From Portulaca oleracea (taxonomy: Eukaryota > Streptophyta > Magnoliopsida > Caryophyllales > Portulacaceae): DNA of 64,000 bases. The DNA is taken from positions 24,347,594-24,411,593 of the forward strand of contig CM055881.1 in assembly GCA_029582165.1 (NCBI GenBank), written 5' to 3'. The position numbers and the translations under genes are program-made. Below, one piece after another: positions 48,106 to 59,019 of this stretch (position 1 is the first letter of the stretch; each line of letters opens with the position of its first letter). The notes beneath the pieces were generated by a model. It made no database searches. It was not told where the DNA came from and saw only the letters and a list, made by a program, of their open reading frames with translations.

Positions 48106-50594
48106 TCAAGCGCGTGCTTTCTTTTCAGTCGCAATCTCAGCGGGGGTCCTTGTCCGCTTCGCCCTCCCCTTTGTTGCAGAAACTGGAGGCGGGTGCACAG
48201 TCGCCTCTTTCGAAACAGGTGCCGCGAAGTATGTCTCAAAATCTGATGACACATTATTTGATGCCTCGTCGATACTCATTGCCTCTAGTTTTTTAATAAG
48301 GATGTCCGAGCTTTCCACAATAGCTTCTAGCATTGCCTCGTCGCAGTCAGCTATGTCCATACACCTGTAGAACCTGCTCCATGCATCAAATGTTAGTCGT
48401 TTCTTCCGTGTTGACCTGTGACATCCATCCTTTATGTACTTGTCGACCGGAAATCGTAGTTGCTTTGATGTCTTCTTTGTCCATCGACCAACAATTAAAC
48501 TAGATGGTACCTCATTCAAATGCTTTATAACGAGCAAGACATACACGCACGGTATCCCACGTAAGTTGAAAAACGGGCAACTACAAGTTGCATCATTTGT
48601 CATCGTGTTGTGCACGATATGCCTGTCAACCTTGCTGCCCATATCCATGATTGTATACGTGCAATCATGTTCAACCGTCCCCATCCCGACAATGCGTCAG
48701 TCATTCAAGGCATTTTGAAGCTGCTCCCGAAACAGGTAAAAGTTGCAATGTGTGTACAATTGTCTAGCATGTCGTTCTATCATCAGGCGAGTCTCTAGTG
48801 TAGGGTGCGATGTCGTTGACACCTTGTCGATCGACACCACACGATTTCGTTGAGCGTCAACTGCATGCTCAAAACGCACCCAAAACTCAAAATAACTCAA
48901 TGTTTGACACATGAGCTTTCCAAACATCGAATTCTCACTCTCCGATCCTGATGTCGTACGTAGCACCCCACCCAATGGGTGGTCCGTGAAGAATGCATGT
49001 GCCCAATCCTTTCGAATCTCATATATGTCAGCTAACCATTGATTGTTACTTAAGCCGTATTTTTCAATAATCTCAGCCCACTTGCTCTCAAACTGCGTGT
49101 CTGTTTCGGATGCCCACACACACAACTTCATATCATCAATGAACTCTTTGCACCCATTCAGTTTGTGGCCAACTTTCTCGGGCAGCTTTCGCATTATGTG
49201 CCATATACAATACCTGCCCAATTTTTAATGCAATCAGTATATTGATTAAGAAAACAAGTGGGACACACCCAACATACTGATGCCCGCGCATATATATGCT
49301 GATGTCCTCACACATACAAGCTGACGTCCATTTTGTAATATATTTAATGTTATTTATATGAATACCAAGATTATAAATTGGCTCACATAATATTGTAACA
49401 TTCACACATAAGTATATGCACAATGATTTAACTGTGTCACACAACAAATCGTACCGGTGCGTAGACTCAGTGAACACTTCCGCGACCCCATCTTTGATTG
49501 CCAAATCTTGGTCGGTTACAACCGTATCCGGCTGGTGCCCTTCCATCGCATCTATGAACTTTTCAAACAACCACACAAAAGACGGAGTTTTCTCATCTCT
49601 AAGGAGACCTGCCCCAAATGACACTAATTTGCGATGATGGTTGATCCCGGTAAATGCAGCAAAGACCATCTTATATCTATTTGTCTTATGCTTGGTGTCA
49701 AACGACAATAAGTCGCCAAAAGTTGCATAGTCACGCCTACTCTCCGAATCACACCAAAACGCATACTTCAACTGCTTCTCCTCATCGACCTCATATGCAT
49801 AATAAAAGCCGGGGTCTTTCTCCCTGTTCCTCCTCAATATATCCACAAACATCTGTGCATCTAGGTCCACCAACACAGTCTTTAGAGACCGTTGGTAATT
49901 CTTCATGTCTTATATTGTACACCCCACGTTGTCATATGACCCGACTTGTTCCTTGAATAAGTGGAAGGCTTTAGATGGCCCGACATTGGCTCTCGAAAAC
50001 TTGTTCATCAAGCCAATGTAGATCCTACTCACTTTCCGCGCGGATCGTTCCAGATGTCGTTTGCTTGGGCTTGTCATCTCATGGGTATGGCCAGCATGAA
50101 ACGTGATAACATCAAAACCACCCTTCTTAGATGACTTCAATGTTAGTCTCGCTTCACACCCCTCCCTCGTTTCAACCCGATGCCTCTGCTTAATTTGGGG
50201 GTGACCGGCTCACCACTATTGCGATCATCACGCTGCTCACCCCCTATTGCATCCCCGGATGGACATGTCGGGACTAGTGCCTTTTTTTCAGCTTTCCGCC
50301 CTTGCTTATTGCACACAAACACCTTCCACAACACCCCATTTTTCCCTTTCGTCAGTGAATGGCTACGCACACTAAACCCCACACTTATAGCATATATTCG
50401 TAGAACGCCTTCGTCTTTGGGATGTCATCAAAATGCATATTCTCTTTTGGGACCAGTGACTCATCCTCACACATCGGGATGTACTCATCATGCACAGTGT
50501 GTTGGTAGCTCAATGGAATCGCGTGGGGGGGGGGAACATTACCTGACCGTCCCCTTCGGTGTGCCCCAATATAATGCTGCACAACACACACCAC
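48106..50594 (-). pseudogene. FAR1-type MULE transposase, damaged
   Basis: Read on the minus strand: a FAR1-type N-terminal DNA-binding region (GFSVRSHSLTKGKNGVLWK at about 50380 to FDVITFHAGHTHEM at about 50090), the MULE catalytic core with LLSFDTKHKTN (Asp near 49698), VVTDQDLAIK (Asp near 49513) and, after an intron at 49214-49454 with GT..AG ends that restores the frame exactly, TTSGSESENS (Glu). A SWIM-like zinc finger CSC..C follows near 48580, where the final His is Tyr (CVY). The frame is broken by shifts near 50388 and in a G run near 50202, and by stops at 49910-49912 and 48697-48699. The C-terminus is Lys/Arg-rich. This gene family is the source of the plant FAR1/FHY3 transcription factors. 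Confidence 0.9.
49214..49454 (-). other. Intron in the FAR1-type transposase
   Basis: On the minus strand GTACG opens it and GGGCAG closes it. Removing it joins HR to YCIWHI in the same frame, the expected family wording after the second catalytic Asp. The intron also carries GATGTCC-type words. Confidence 0.85.
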
Positions 50595-51324
50595 GAAACA
50601 AAAACATTGAAATCTTATATTAAAAAAACATTGAAAATGTTATAAAAGCCAACACGCATCATGGACAATACGCATCACATAAATGGACATCCAGTATTAT
50701 TAATTACAATACATATGGATATCCAGTATTATTCCAATTCGATCAATTTTCCTGTCTGACCACGGTTACGTTTTCGGTTTTGGCCATTAGATATGCTTAA
50801 CAAACCAAATATATCCAATATTATTAATTACAATACATATGGACATCCAGTGTTTGATGCACGGACATTACACATGGACTCCCTGATGTGAATTACGTGA
50901 ACATCAAACCCTATTTTTTGTGTGCAATATCATGCTCTGTTTTAAGCTATTCGTTCTAATCAAATAACATAGACTCTTGACTGTTTATGGTGAATGTAGG
51001 ATTGATGTCCACTGCCTAGTATAAGATTGATGTTCAATTTACATCATCATAATCGATCTTAATGATTCATTGGGATGTTCTACGTGATTATACTAAAATT
51101 ATACTTTACCTCATATCAAAATCGTCCATGGCTGATATATGATTGACCTCCACTCCCGTGGCGGCGTCTCAGTCCGGTAGGGTATCGATGGCTTTCTCCG
51201 GTGGACGGCGACAACAATCAACAATGGCAGCTGGCTGTTTTCTTCCAACGAACCCTCAAGAAACGCAGGTATTCTGTTACATGATCTGGCAATCGAATTA
51301 GAAAGATTAGGGTGGAATTCTGTC
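50595..51324 (-). other. 5' region of the transposase gene
   Basis: No conserved coding. It contains ATGGACATCCAGTATTATT words (50685-50880), again variants of the element-wide motif, and a GC-richer leader at 51150-51260 that could be first-exon sequence. Confidence 0.5.
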
Positions 51325-51565
<241 letters not shown>

Positions 51566-51713
51566 GACTTAGATCTGTGTATCACACGAGGCGCAAGTAA
51601 ACCATACAAACTGTTGAAAACATTGCTGAGACTATATTAAAACGACAGAAAAACAATGAAAAATAAAAGAAATAGTGCATCTCAGAAAAGGATATTAGAT
51701 GAGAATATATATA

Positions 51714-52220
51714 GCGATTTTTGGGAGTATTGGATTGTAATATATTGTCCTTTATACTTAGGTGAGATTATTATACCAACAATGACTTAGGGGGTGGTGG
51801 CTGGCGAAATGGTCTCAATGCTGACGTGGCAAGCGGAGGGAACAAAATCAGCCTCTGCCCAGTAACCCCGTTAACCCTTCCTTTTTTCTCACTAACATCC
51901 GTTAAAAAATCAGCCCTAGCACAGTAACTAAGGTAGTAAACCGGTCATCATGCTGACATGGTGCACAACCAACCAATATCTTATAACGTGAGTTACTGAG
52001 AAAAATGGAGGGTTAATGGGGTTATTGGTCAGGTTGGGGCAAGTTTTTTCCCTCTGCCAGCCACATCAGCACGGAGACCGGTTCACCCCCTAGTTACTGT
52101 TGGTATAATAATCTCACCTAGGTAGAAAGGTCAAGAATATTGATGTCCAATAGCAAAGTTCGTTATATTACCATCCAATACCCCCAAAGATTGGTATATT
52201 ATCATCCAAAAATCCTTTAA
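51714..52220. mobile_element. Foldback element, family A copy 1
   Basis: The arms share GGTGAGATTATTATACCAAC, TAGGGGGTG and GCTGACGTGGC / GCTGATGTGGC in inverse orientation, with a GGTTAATGGGGTTA type centre. The outer left end seems shortened compared with the right. Its right end TTGGATGATAATATACCAA and TTTGGGGGTATTGGA matches the element at 53300-53632. Confidence 0.75.
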
Positions 52221-52739
52221 AAGAAAGAAAAAAAAGGTTGCGAGAGAGAGATATATATTATAAGTAGTCATCAGGAATATCCACTGCCAGGGAGGGGCGG
52301 GGGCGTTACAGATGGTGTTAGAGCCGACTCACGACCGTAAGTTGCACCAGTGAACAGGAGATTCATGGGCAGTCACCTAGTGGGGCAAAGATTCTGGATT
52401 AGATTAAGCCACAACGAGGATGTTGTGCGCTTAAGTGGGGGTGATTATAACAACCTCGACTATATGGTTAAATGTGACATATATAAGATGACTGAAATGA
52501 CTACTTATATCACCAAGGAGCGCCTTCGCTTTAGGGAGCTCATCCGTTAAGAACTCTCCAGTTAAGCATGCTTGGCTGAGAGAGTCCGGTGACCTCCTAG
52601 GAAGTTTTTCCAAACAGCGTGTGCGCGAGGACAAAGCACACTAAAAAAATTCGTGGTGATTTGTTGGTCAATCGCCAATCTTTGAAGCAGTCCTTAGTAA
52701 TGTATGTGGTCCAAGACGACGGGGGCGTTACAATTGGAA
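52221..52739. other. No certain gene; possible LINE ORF2 upstream part
   Basis: Short open frame 52350-52550 has no firm match. GATGGTGTTAGAGCCGAC at 52312 is vaguely like a tRNA-Met primer site, but no LTR ends there. Confidence 0.35.
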
Positions 52740-53023
52740 TGCTCAAATGGGTTTCCGGCCTAACTATGTTTATGGAACTATTATGGGAGCTAGTGACCTG
52801 TTGTGGGCTGGGTCCTTTTGGAAAGTGGGAAATGGAGATGCTATCAAAATTTAGGGTGATAGGGAGCTCTCCAATACCAACTCAGGCCAAGCTCCTACCT
52901 AGTAAGCTTTCTTGAGGAGGATGCAAAGGTTAGGGAGCTCGTTGATGAGAAAAGCATAGAGTGGAAAGACGACCTTTTGAGATTATGTTTTTCTAATATC
53001 ACAAAGTGTGAAATAATGACTAT
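52740..53023 (+). pseudogene. LINE ORF2 C-terminal fragment, left piece
   Basis: The plus-strand frame reads RPNYVYGTIMGASDLL, FWKVGNGDAIKI and later VRELVDEKSIEWKDDL with several stops. This is the L1-type LINE segment after RT, where homologues have W.SI..A...L..G..W.VG.G..I..W. It is cut by the MITE at 53024 and resumes at 54371. Confidence 0.72.
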
Positions 53024-54370
53024 GGTCCTGTTTGGTAAAATAGTTTTTTGGGTAAAAAAGAGCTTTTTGGGGATAATTGGTTGTTTTGACCAAGTCAAAA
53101 CTACTAATGGGGTGTTTAATAAACAACCTTTTGGATTAGCAGTTTGGCCCCAAAAGTTGTTTTTCAAAAAGCTATGTTGATTAGCTTTTTCGATTAGCTT
53201 TTAGCTTTTTAATATTAAAATTACATTATTTCCCTCATATTTTCACCGAATTACATCATATGTATTATAATAATAATAGTAATTTTAATAATATTTTCTT
53301 AAGAAACTTTTGGACGTTAATATACTGAATTTTTGAGGTATTGGACAATAATACACTGAACTTTGCCCTTGGACAATAATACACTGTACTTTGGGGGGTG
53401 TTGGACAATAATGCACTCATAGCAATTTCGGTGGAGGCTGACTTGGTGGCAATCCTACGTGGTCCGCCTGCCACGTAGGATCACCACCAAGTTAGCCATT
53501 GTCGGAACCTTTTCGAGTGTATTATAGTCCAACACCCCCTAAAGTACAGTGCATTATTGTTCAATGTCAAAGTTCAGTGTATTATTGTCCAATACCCTCA
53601 AAGTTCAGTATATTAGCGTCCAAAAATCCTTAACATATGATATAATTTTGATGAAAATATGTGGCAATTTGTTAAATTTATGAAAATATTAAGTTAATAA
53701 TTAGCTTTTTTTTTCTATGATACAAACAAGTGAAAAATATCAATTTCGTTTCATATGGTGAAAGAATTATAAAAAAGCCTTGACTTTTAATAATTCTTTT
53801 ATCACATCAATATTTCCCACTTATTTGGGTAAGAGTCATATTTTGATGTCATTGGATGATTTTATTATCAATAAATAACACTAGAGTTGTCCATTACAAT
53901 CACTTTATTTTTTTTACCAAAATCAATAAATATAATTTTCGTAGAAAAAACTAATGGATAATTCAATATTTTCATAAAGTTAAACAGTTTTTTCATCTTA
54001 TAGCTCTACATGTAATAAAAAGCTTTTTATGTAATAGATTTTGATAATTATTAAGAAAATAGATTTGGTCTTGAATAATAATATAATTACCATTGAATAC
54101 TAAATATCACATATTTGTACTAAAAAAGATTATTACGTAATTATAAATTTGTAATCCGATTTAAAACAGTTGTAAAAATATAATGAGAAGAATTATATTA
54201 CTATGGGCATAAATGGAATCTGACCTACTTATATTTTTACAAATAACTAATTTTACCAAGCACTTTTCCTACAAACAATTAATCCTAACAGCTAAGTCAA
54301 ACATTTAATATAAACAACTAACAGCTAATAACTAATTGAAACAGCTAAAAATTGATTGCCAAACACGACC
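53024..54370. mobile_element. 1.35-kb MITE-like element with GGTCxTGTTTGG ends
   Basis: Left end GGTCCTGTTTGGTAAAAT; right end inverse GGTCGTGTTTGGCAAT. TAT stands at both flanks (53021-53023, 54371-54373). The subterminal parts carry TTAGCTGTT / GATTAGCTTTT words on both sides. No transposase. The 3-bp duplication suggests PIF/Harbinger, but similar termini exist in hAT elements. It splits LINE sequence and itself holds the foldback at 53300-53632. Confidence 0.8.
53300..53632. mobile_element. Foldback element, family A copy 2, nested in the MITE
   Basis: An almost perfect inverted repeat: arms built from TTGGACAATAATACACTGAA units (three per arm), centred on CCTACGTGG...CCACGTAGG at about 53456-53486. 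Outer ends read TTTTGGACGTTAATATACTG and its inverse. A clean target duplication was not found. Confidence 0.85.
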
Positions 54371-54373
54371 TAT

Positions 54374-55188
54374 ACCTTTGACTGACAGGTCAGAAGGGGA
54401 CAGACTGATATGGAGGCTGACAAGGATGGGGTGTTTTTAGTGCGATCGGTTTATTGGTTGGATCGGGAATTTGAAAACCAGGGTGGTAGGTCCTTTGAAT
54501 CGTGCTCGAGGATCAGGTAATGTTATCTAGACAACAGAAGTTGCCCTAAAGGTGAAACACAATGCTTAGTGGGTCTGGAAAGATGCACTCCCAACGAAAG
54601 TGAATTTGTACAACCAAAGTCTTCAAGCTGTTCTGGTCTATCGGGCTTATAGGAAAAGCTATGAGACCAATGATCATATTTTCCTTGATTAAAGCTAGGT
54701 TAAACAAGTTTGGAGACTCTCGACCATGCAGTTGGAGGTTGAGGACCATGCAATTTGACATTTAGGAAGATGGATGGATGAGAAATTGTTGTAGATGAAT
54801 GCCCGTAAAGGGGGTCTATTGGTGACCATCTTGTGGTTTATTTGGAGGAAGAGAAACAAGCAAGTTTTTGAGGGGACCACGCAACATCTAACCGAGGGTA
54901 CGGTTAGGTTCTCTGAGAAGTACTCCAAGCACAGGTGCATGCTAAGGGAGGCCCTAGAAATACGAAAGTAGAGGAAGGTTAGGGGAAATCAGAGGGTTGG
55001 TGGAAGATCAATGTAAACGCAACAGTCCACAGAAATGGGTGTGGAAGTTAGGGTGTCATCACGAGAGACCATAATGGGGCTACAAAAGGTGCTCAAACGG
55101 TACACAGAGAAGTGGTGTGGAGTGTGGAGGCAATGGAGACTAGCGTATTAAGACTGGGGTTGAAGTTGGCGAAAAGTTGGACCTCCAA
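54374..55188 (+). pseudogene. LINE ORF2 zinc-binding and RNase H region, right piece
   Basis: It resumes the frame with PLTDRSEGDRLIWRLT and FLVRSVYW, as in the plant LINE zf-RVT region (IPL...D.L.W....G.FSVRSAY). WKDALPTKVNLYNQ and LWFIWRKRNKQVFEG follow, and then an RNase H domain WKINVNATVHRNG and GVITRDHNGA. Stops and shifts are frequent. Gene order and frame show this is the same LINE copy as 52740-53023. Confidence 0.78.
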
Positions 55189-55189
55189 C

Positions 55190-55745
55190 TGGAGGTGTAA
55201 ACGCGTCAAGTCCCCCTAGGTTTGGGTAACTCGTTTAGGAAAAACTCATCTAAGCTCGTCAAAGCTTTCAAAGTTAAGGGTCAAGCTCGGACTTGGTTCA
55301 TAAATCTAGGCTTGGGCTCGGCTCGACTTTTTTATTTTTAAATTTAAAACTCTCCAAATTTAAATCAAAAATCAAATCAGTTTCCAGTTATTTATTGAAC
55401 TTAACTAAAAAAGCTACATTTTTTTTACAATAAGGCTATAATTAAACAAAGTTTAAACATTAATGTTGAGATTTACAGAGTCTAACAAAAAAAACAAAAG
55501 AAAAATAGCAAATTTAAACTCTAATATTAAATTTTATACATCGAAACTAATATATATTTTATCAATATTCATTGTGTGTGTCCTACTTCCTACTTAAAAT
55601 ACCTAAATGAGTCGAACTGAGTCGAGCCCAAGCTGAACCCCCTTAGGCTCATGCTCATGCTCGGCTCAGTTACACGTCCGAGCCGAATGGAGCTTCGGTC
55701 AAACCGAGCTCGAGTTGAGCTTCGGTCAAACCGAGCCGAATATTT
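55190..55745. mobile_element. hAT-like MITE with GGxGTGTAA ends
   Basis: Left GGAGGTGTAAACGCGTCAAG and right inverse GGACGTGTAACTGAGCCGAG (near 55658-55677), with GGCTTGGGCTCGGCTCGAC and GAGTCGAGCCCAAGC inside. This TIR wording is common in plant hAT MITEs. GAGCTTCGGTCAAACCGAGC is tandemly duplicated just after it (55689-55737). No duplication of the target was found. Confidence 0.65.
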
Positions 55746-56077
55746 AAACACAATATTTCTCTATTTTCTATGGTTTAAACCTTATTTTAATCTGAATTCG
55801 GTTTCGTCCAAATTGTCTAACCCAAAAACTAATCGGGTCTAGACACCAAATTCTTGTCTAAGTTTTGCATTGATCGAATTATACCGACCAAAATTTACCC
55901 GAACCCGAATTTTTTGTGTGCGCTAATCCTATTTAGTGATAACTTGTTTTGTGGTCCTAAAAAAATTGAAATACATAATAAATATTATAGAAAAGAAAAA
56001 GTTAATTAAAAAATAAAAAAAATATTAGTTGGAATTCAATATCGTAATGCTTCAGACTCCAGTAATGTGTAGCATGG
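55746..56077. other. No gene seen
   Basis: AT-rich with GAACCCGAA-type words; perhaps an old MITE relative. Confidence 0.4.
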
Positions 56078-56084
56078 CATGATG

Positions 56085-57792
56085 GCGGTAGTTCTTGACC
56101 TCCCACCCAGGAAAACCCTATACGTGGTTGTTTGCGTCGTCGGCCGTAGAGCACCGAAATCCTGTTGGGTGTTTCGGTGCTCTGGTTGTGTCGTGCGCCT
56201 ATCGCCGAAACCCTAGCCCTGACCAAGCTGCTCTATTTACTGGTCGTTCTCCAAACCCCCGGTTTGTTCCTCTACGTCGGCGGCTCTTCTCCATTGGTGT
56301 TGGGTCGCATCTTTGGTCGTGGAGGGTGGTTTTTTGTCAAGGTCGCTTCATCAGTGTTGACATTTTTCGGTTGCTTGCTTCTGGCCGTGGAGTGCCTTTC
56401 TGGGGCTTCCTTTCTCGGTGGTGGTGGCTGGAATGTTACAAAGATGAATTTGAGCCTAATTCAGTCGAGATGTGTTGAATTGAAATGTGAGTTATCTTCG
56501 ATTGTTTCCTCTCTTTTTGTTGATGGTGAAAGTTTGGATGTGATTTCTATGGCAGCCCTCCCTAGGGCCTATGAATTTTATTCGTACTTAAGGAATTCCT
56601 TAGGCTGAATATGGTTCCTAGAACCCCTGTTCTTAAGCAAAATTTGGATAAAATTGTTAAACCTATTATGGTTGATGTGCCTATGCTTAATTGTCCTACC
56701 CTAGTTGTCCATACACCTTCTATTGATAATAGTGTGAGAGGTCACTTGTTCTCTGTTTTTGTCGAGAATTTGCCTCATGATGTTGATTCTATGATGCTGA
56801 AAAATTTATTTATGGATTTTGGCAATGTTGTTGATGTTTATATTCCAGACAAAGAGGGGAGAAATAGAAAGAAGTTTGGTTTTGTTCATTTCAAGGCTAA
56901 GCAGGTGGGTTATAAGGCTATTCATGCCCTCAATGGTTACACGTTTAATAGATCCACTTGCATGGGTGAAATTTAATAAGAAACAAAGGTTGTGTCCTTA
57001 TTTGAGGAAAACATTTGTCAAGCGAGTTTGGATCCTAAAAGTTGCTTGGATGGTGGAGGTTGAACCTCTCAAAGATATGAATGATTTATCTTTTAAGGTG
57101 GTAGTGGATTGCCTTGCGAACTCTCAACTCAGGCCGATTGGTTTTTTGTTCGAGGTTCTACCTAGTGGTGACTCAATGAATTCTACAAAAACCATCTCAA
57201 ACCCGACTTGTAATATTTTGAGTAATATGAGAGATGCCGTAAGAATCCATACTAGTGATCCAAATCACAGTGAGGAAATTGATTCTCCATCAATTCAATC
57301 TGAATCGAATATAGTTGCTGATTTTAAGCAGTCCTTCCTAAAGAGTTCCAAAGTGTGTGCTACAAGATAGAAGGAGTCTTTAATGAAGTATAAATGGCAT
57401 CTTGTTGGCCAACCCTTGTGGAGGGTTGCTTCTGTCGGGTTTAGTAGTTTAATAAGAAGAAATAAAAGAGTTGTCTTATTTGAGGAATCCTTGGAGCTTC
57501 CTCAAATGAACTTGATTGACATGTCCAAAGAGTGACAAAATTTGCTTGCGGTACATGCATCACTTTTGACGACCCTATGATTATAGTAGAGCTACTTAAG
57601 GAGAAATGATTGCGAGAAATTTGCAAGTTCCAAGATTTAGTTTCTTTTCTCTTTTTTTTTTTTTTGTCTGATTATGTTGTGATGTTCTTGTTGGTTTTTT
57701 TTTTTTTTATAGTTGTCATGTTTTTATATTATTTTCGCTTTGCTGCTACAAACTCATTAGTTTGTTTCGGGCTTTGAATTATCAAAAAAGTA
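56085..57792 (+). mobile_element. LINE with RRM-type ORF1, ORF2 deleted
   Basis: A GC-rich 5' UTR (56085-56600) is followed by an RRM-containing ORF1 and, shortly after, by a T-rich 3' tail region ending TTTCGGGCTTTG and ATCAAAAAA at 57781-57789. No ORF2 lies between. CATGATG stands at both ends (56078-56084, 57793-57799), a short possible target duplication. L1-type plant LINEs with an RRM in ORF1 are established (the BNR group, first described from beet). This copy lost ORF2, or was formed from a deleted RNA. Confidence 0.72.
56611..57370 (+). pseudogene. LINE ORF1 with RRM domain
   Basis: The frame 56611-56976 (121 codons) has a complete RRM: RNP2 FSVFVENLP (about residues 46-54), VDSMMLKNLFMDFGNVVDVYIP, RNP1 KKFGFVHF (about 88-95) and KAIHALNGYTF. 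It would bind LINE RNA with no sequence-specific target evident. A frameshift near 56965 breaks the frame; the downstream part continues in frame 56819-57370 with FKVVVDCLANSQLRPIGF and a Ser-rich tail. An upstream frame (56165-56608) shows a possible N-terminal part. No host gene with this exact architecture is recognised. Confidence 0.72.
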
Positions 57793-57799
57793 CATGATG

Positions 57800-58086
57800 A
57801 TAGCAATTGCATATGAATATCTTTTCGTTATTATTGTACAGGTTCCAAAATGTAAAAGAGATTATGTCGTATATTAATTGTTCTCTTAAAAAATTGTGAC
57901 GTCAAATTTTAAAAATTTTAATTATAAAATTTTCAATTTATATACAATGATGTGATTTATAAAATCACTATATTATATTTGTAACAATAAATACTATTCT
58001 ACATTAATAAAAATTATATACTAGTAAAAATTATTAATAATATAAATAGTAATATTAAAGATCGAATGAGTAAACCAAATGATAAT
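57800..58086. other. No gene seen
   Basis: Very AT-rich spacer. Confidence 0.5.
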
Positions 58087-58088
58087 TA

Positions 58089-58302
58089 CTCCCTCCATTT
58101 TTTTTTAATTGTCTTTCATGCTTTTCGAGATCCATGTTTAATCAACAATTTCACCCATAATACTTTATAAAGACCTACGATATTATACTTTTCTAATAGT
58201 ATTTTTTATAACGAATCTAACAACATTAATTTTATATGATAAATCATTATATAAATTGATATATTAACTGTCAAAATTTTTAATACAATTACCAAAACGG
58301 AG
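58089..58302. mobile_element. Stowaway MITE, copy 2
   Basis: CTCCCTCCATT at the left, AAACGGAG at the right, TA flanks (58087-58088, 58303-58304). Its interior aligns with 39402-39635 in the same orientation. It lies about 0.7 kb beyond the stop of the MAKR gene. Confidence 0.9.
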
Positions 58303-59019
58303 TAATAAAGAAGCCAAAATGCACAAAAATCTACAAACCCATCTCTCTTTTCCTTTTTAAAATTGTTCTTTTAACTTTTTACAAGGCGAGACAATTGACA
58401 CTCATCACTCGGTGTTACATACAAATCATCTCCATGACTCCATTCATCATTACTCCTACTGACCAACTATCCTATCCATCTATTGGAAGCAGATTTCTGT
58501 GTCTCACATCATAAATCATAAAATAATAAAAATTAAGGAAAAAATAAAAAACAAACCAAGCCTGAGTTTATGATTCACTATCTTTCGTCTTTCCAGTAAT
58601 TTGTCTGCCTCACATTCACAGTAACCACAGCCACTGAGGGCCTCACAGTGGCAGGACACCACTTTTTTGAATCCTAAATCTCGAAGAACGATTTTCCCGC
58701 CTCTTTTTCTCTTCCTACATACAAACCAAAAAATCAAGTCTTTCCATAAAATTACTCACTAATCAAAATCAGTTTCTTTGGGTTTCTCTCCGCTCAGATT
58801 TTACTCTGACACTTTCAGTGACTTGTCATGTGACGGATCGCTGCTACATCTCGATAGCGAAGGATTCCCTGCCACACACACCATTAACAAATTCCCTCAG
58901 TTCTTTTTCATCAAACCTTAGTTAACTAATGAATAATCAATTTTTTTAAACGCAGATTAATGTTCTCAAAAAGGAAGGAATTCAAAACATGCTGAGAATA
59001 TAATTAATTTAAAATAAAT
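58303..59019 (-). other. 3' side of the MAKR gene
   Basis: No certain gene. The minus-strand open frame 58516-58737 is Cys/Lys-rich with a hydrophobic C-terminus; it has no match I recognise and may be 3' UTR or spacer. Confidence 0.4.

Noticed and set aside
52305..52330. Retroelement primer-binding site
   Set aside because: GATGGTGTTAGAGCC resembles the tRNA-Met site but no LTR end with CA precedes it and no LTR pair brackets it.
56611..56976. Host RNA-binding protein gene (RRM)
   Set aside because: The frame is broken, sits behind a LINE-type 5' UTR and is followed by a LINE-type tail, so a LINE ORF1 explains it better.
58516..58737. Small Cys-rich gene next to MAKR
   Set aside because: No signal peptide or recognisable Cys spacing, and no promoter signal; likely a chance frame in the spacer or 3' UTR.
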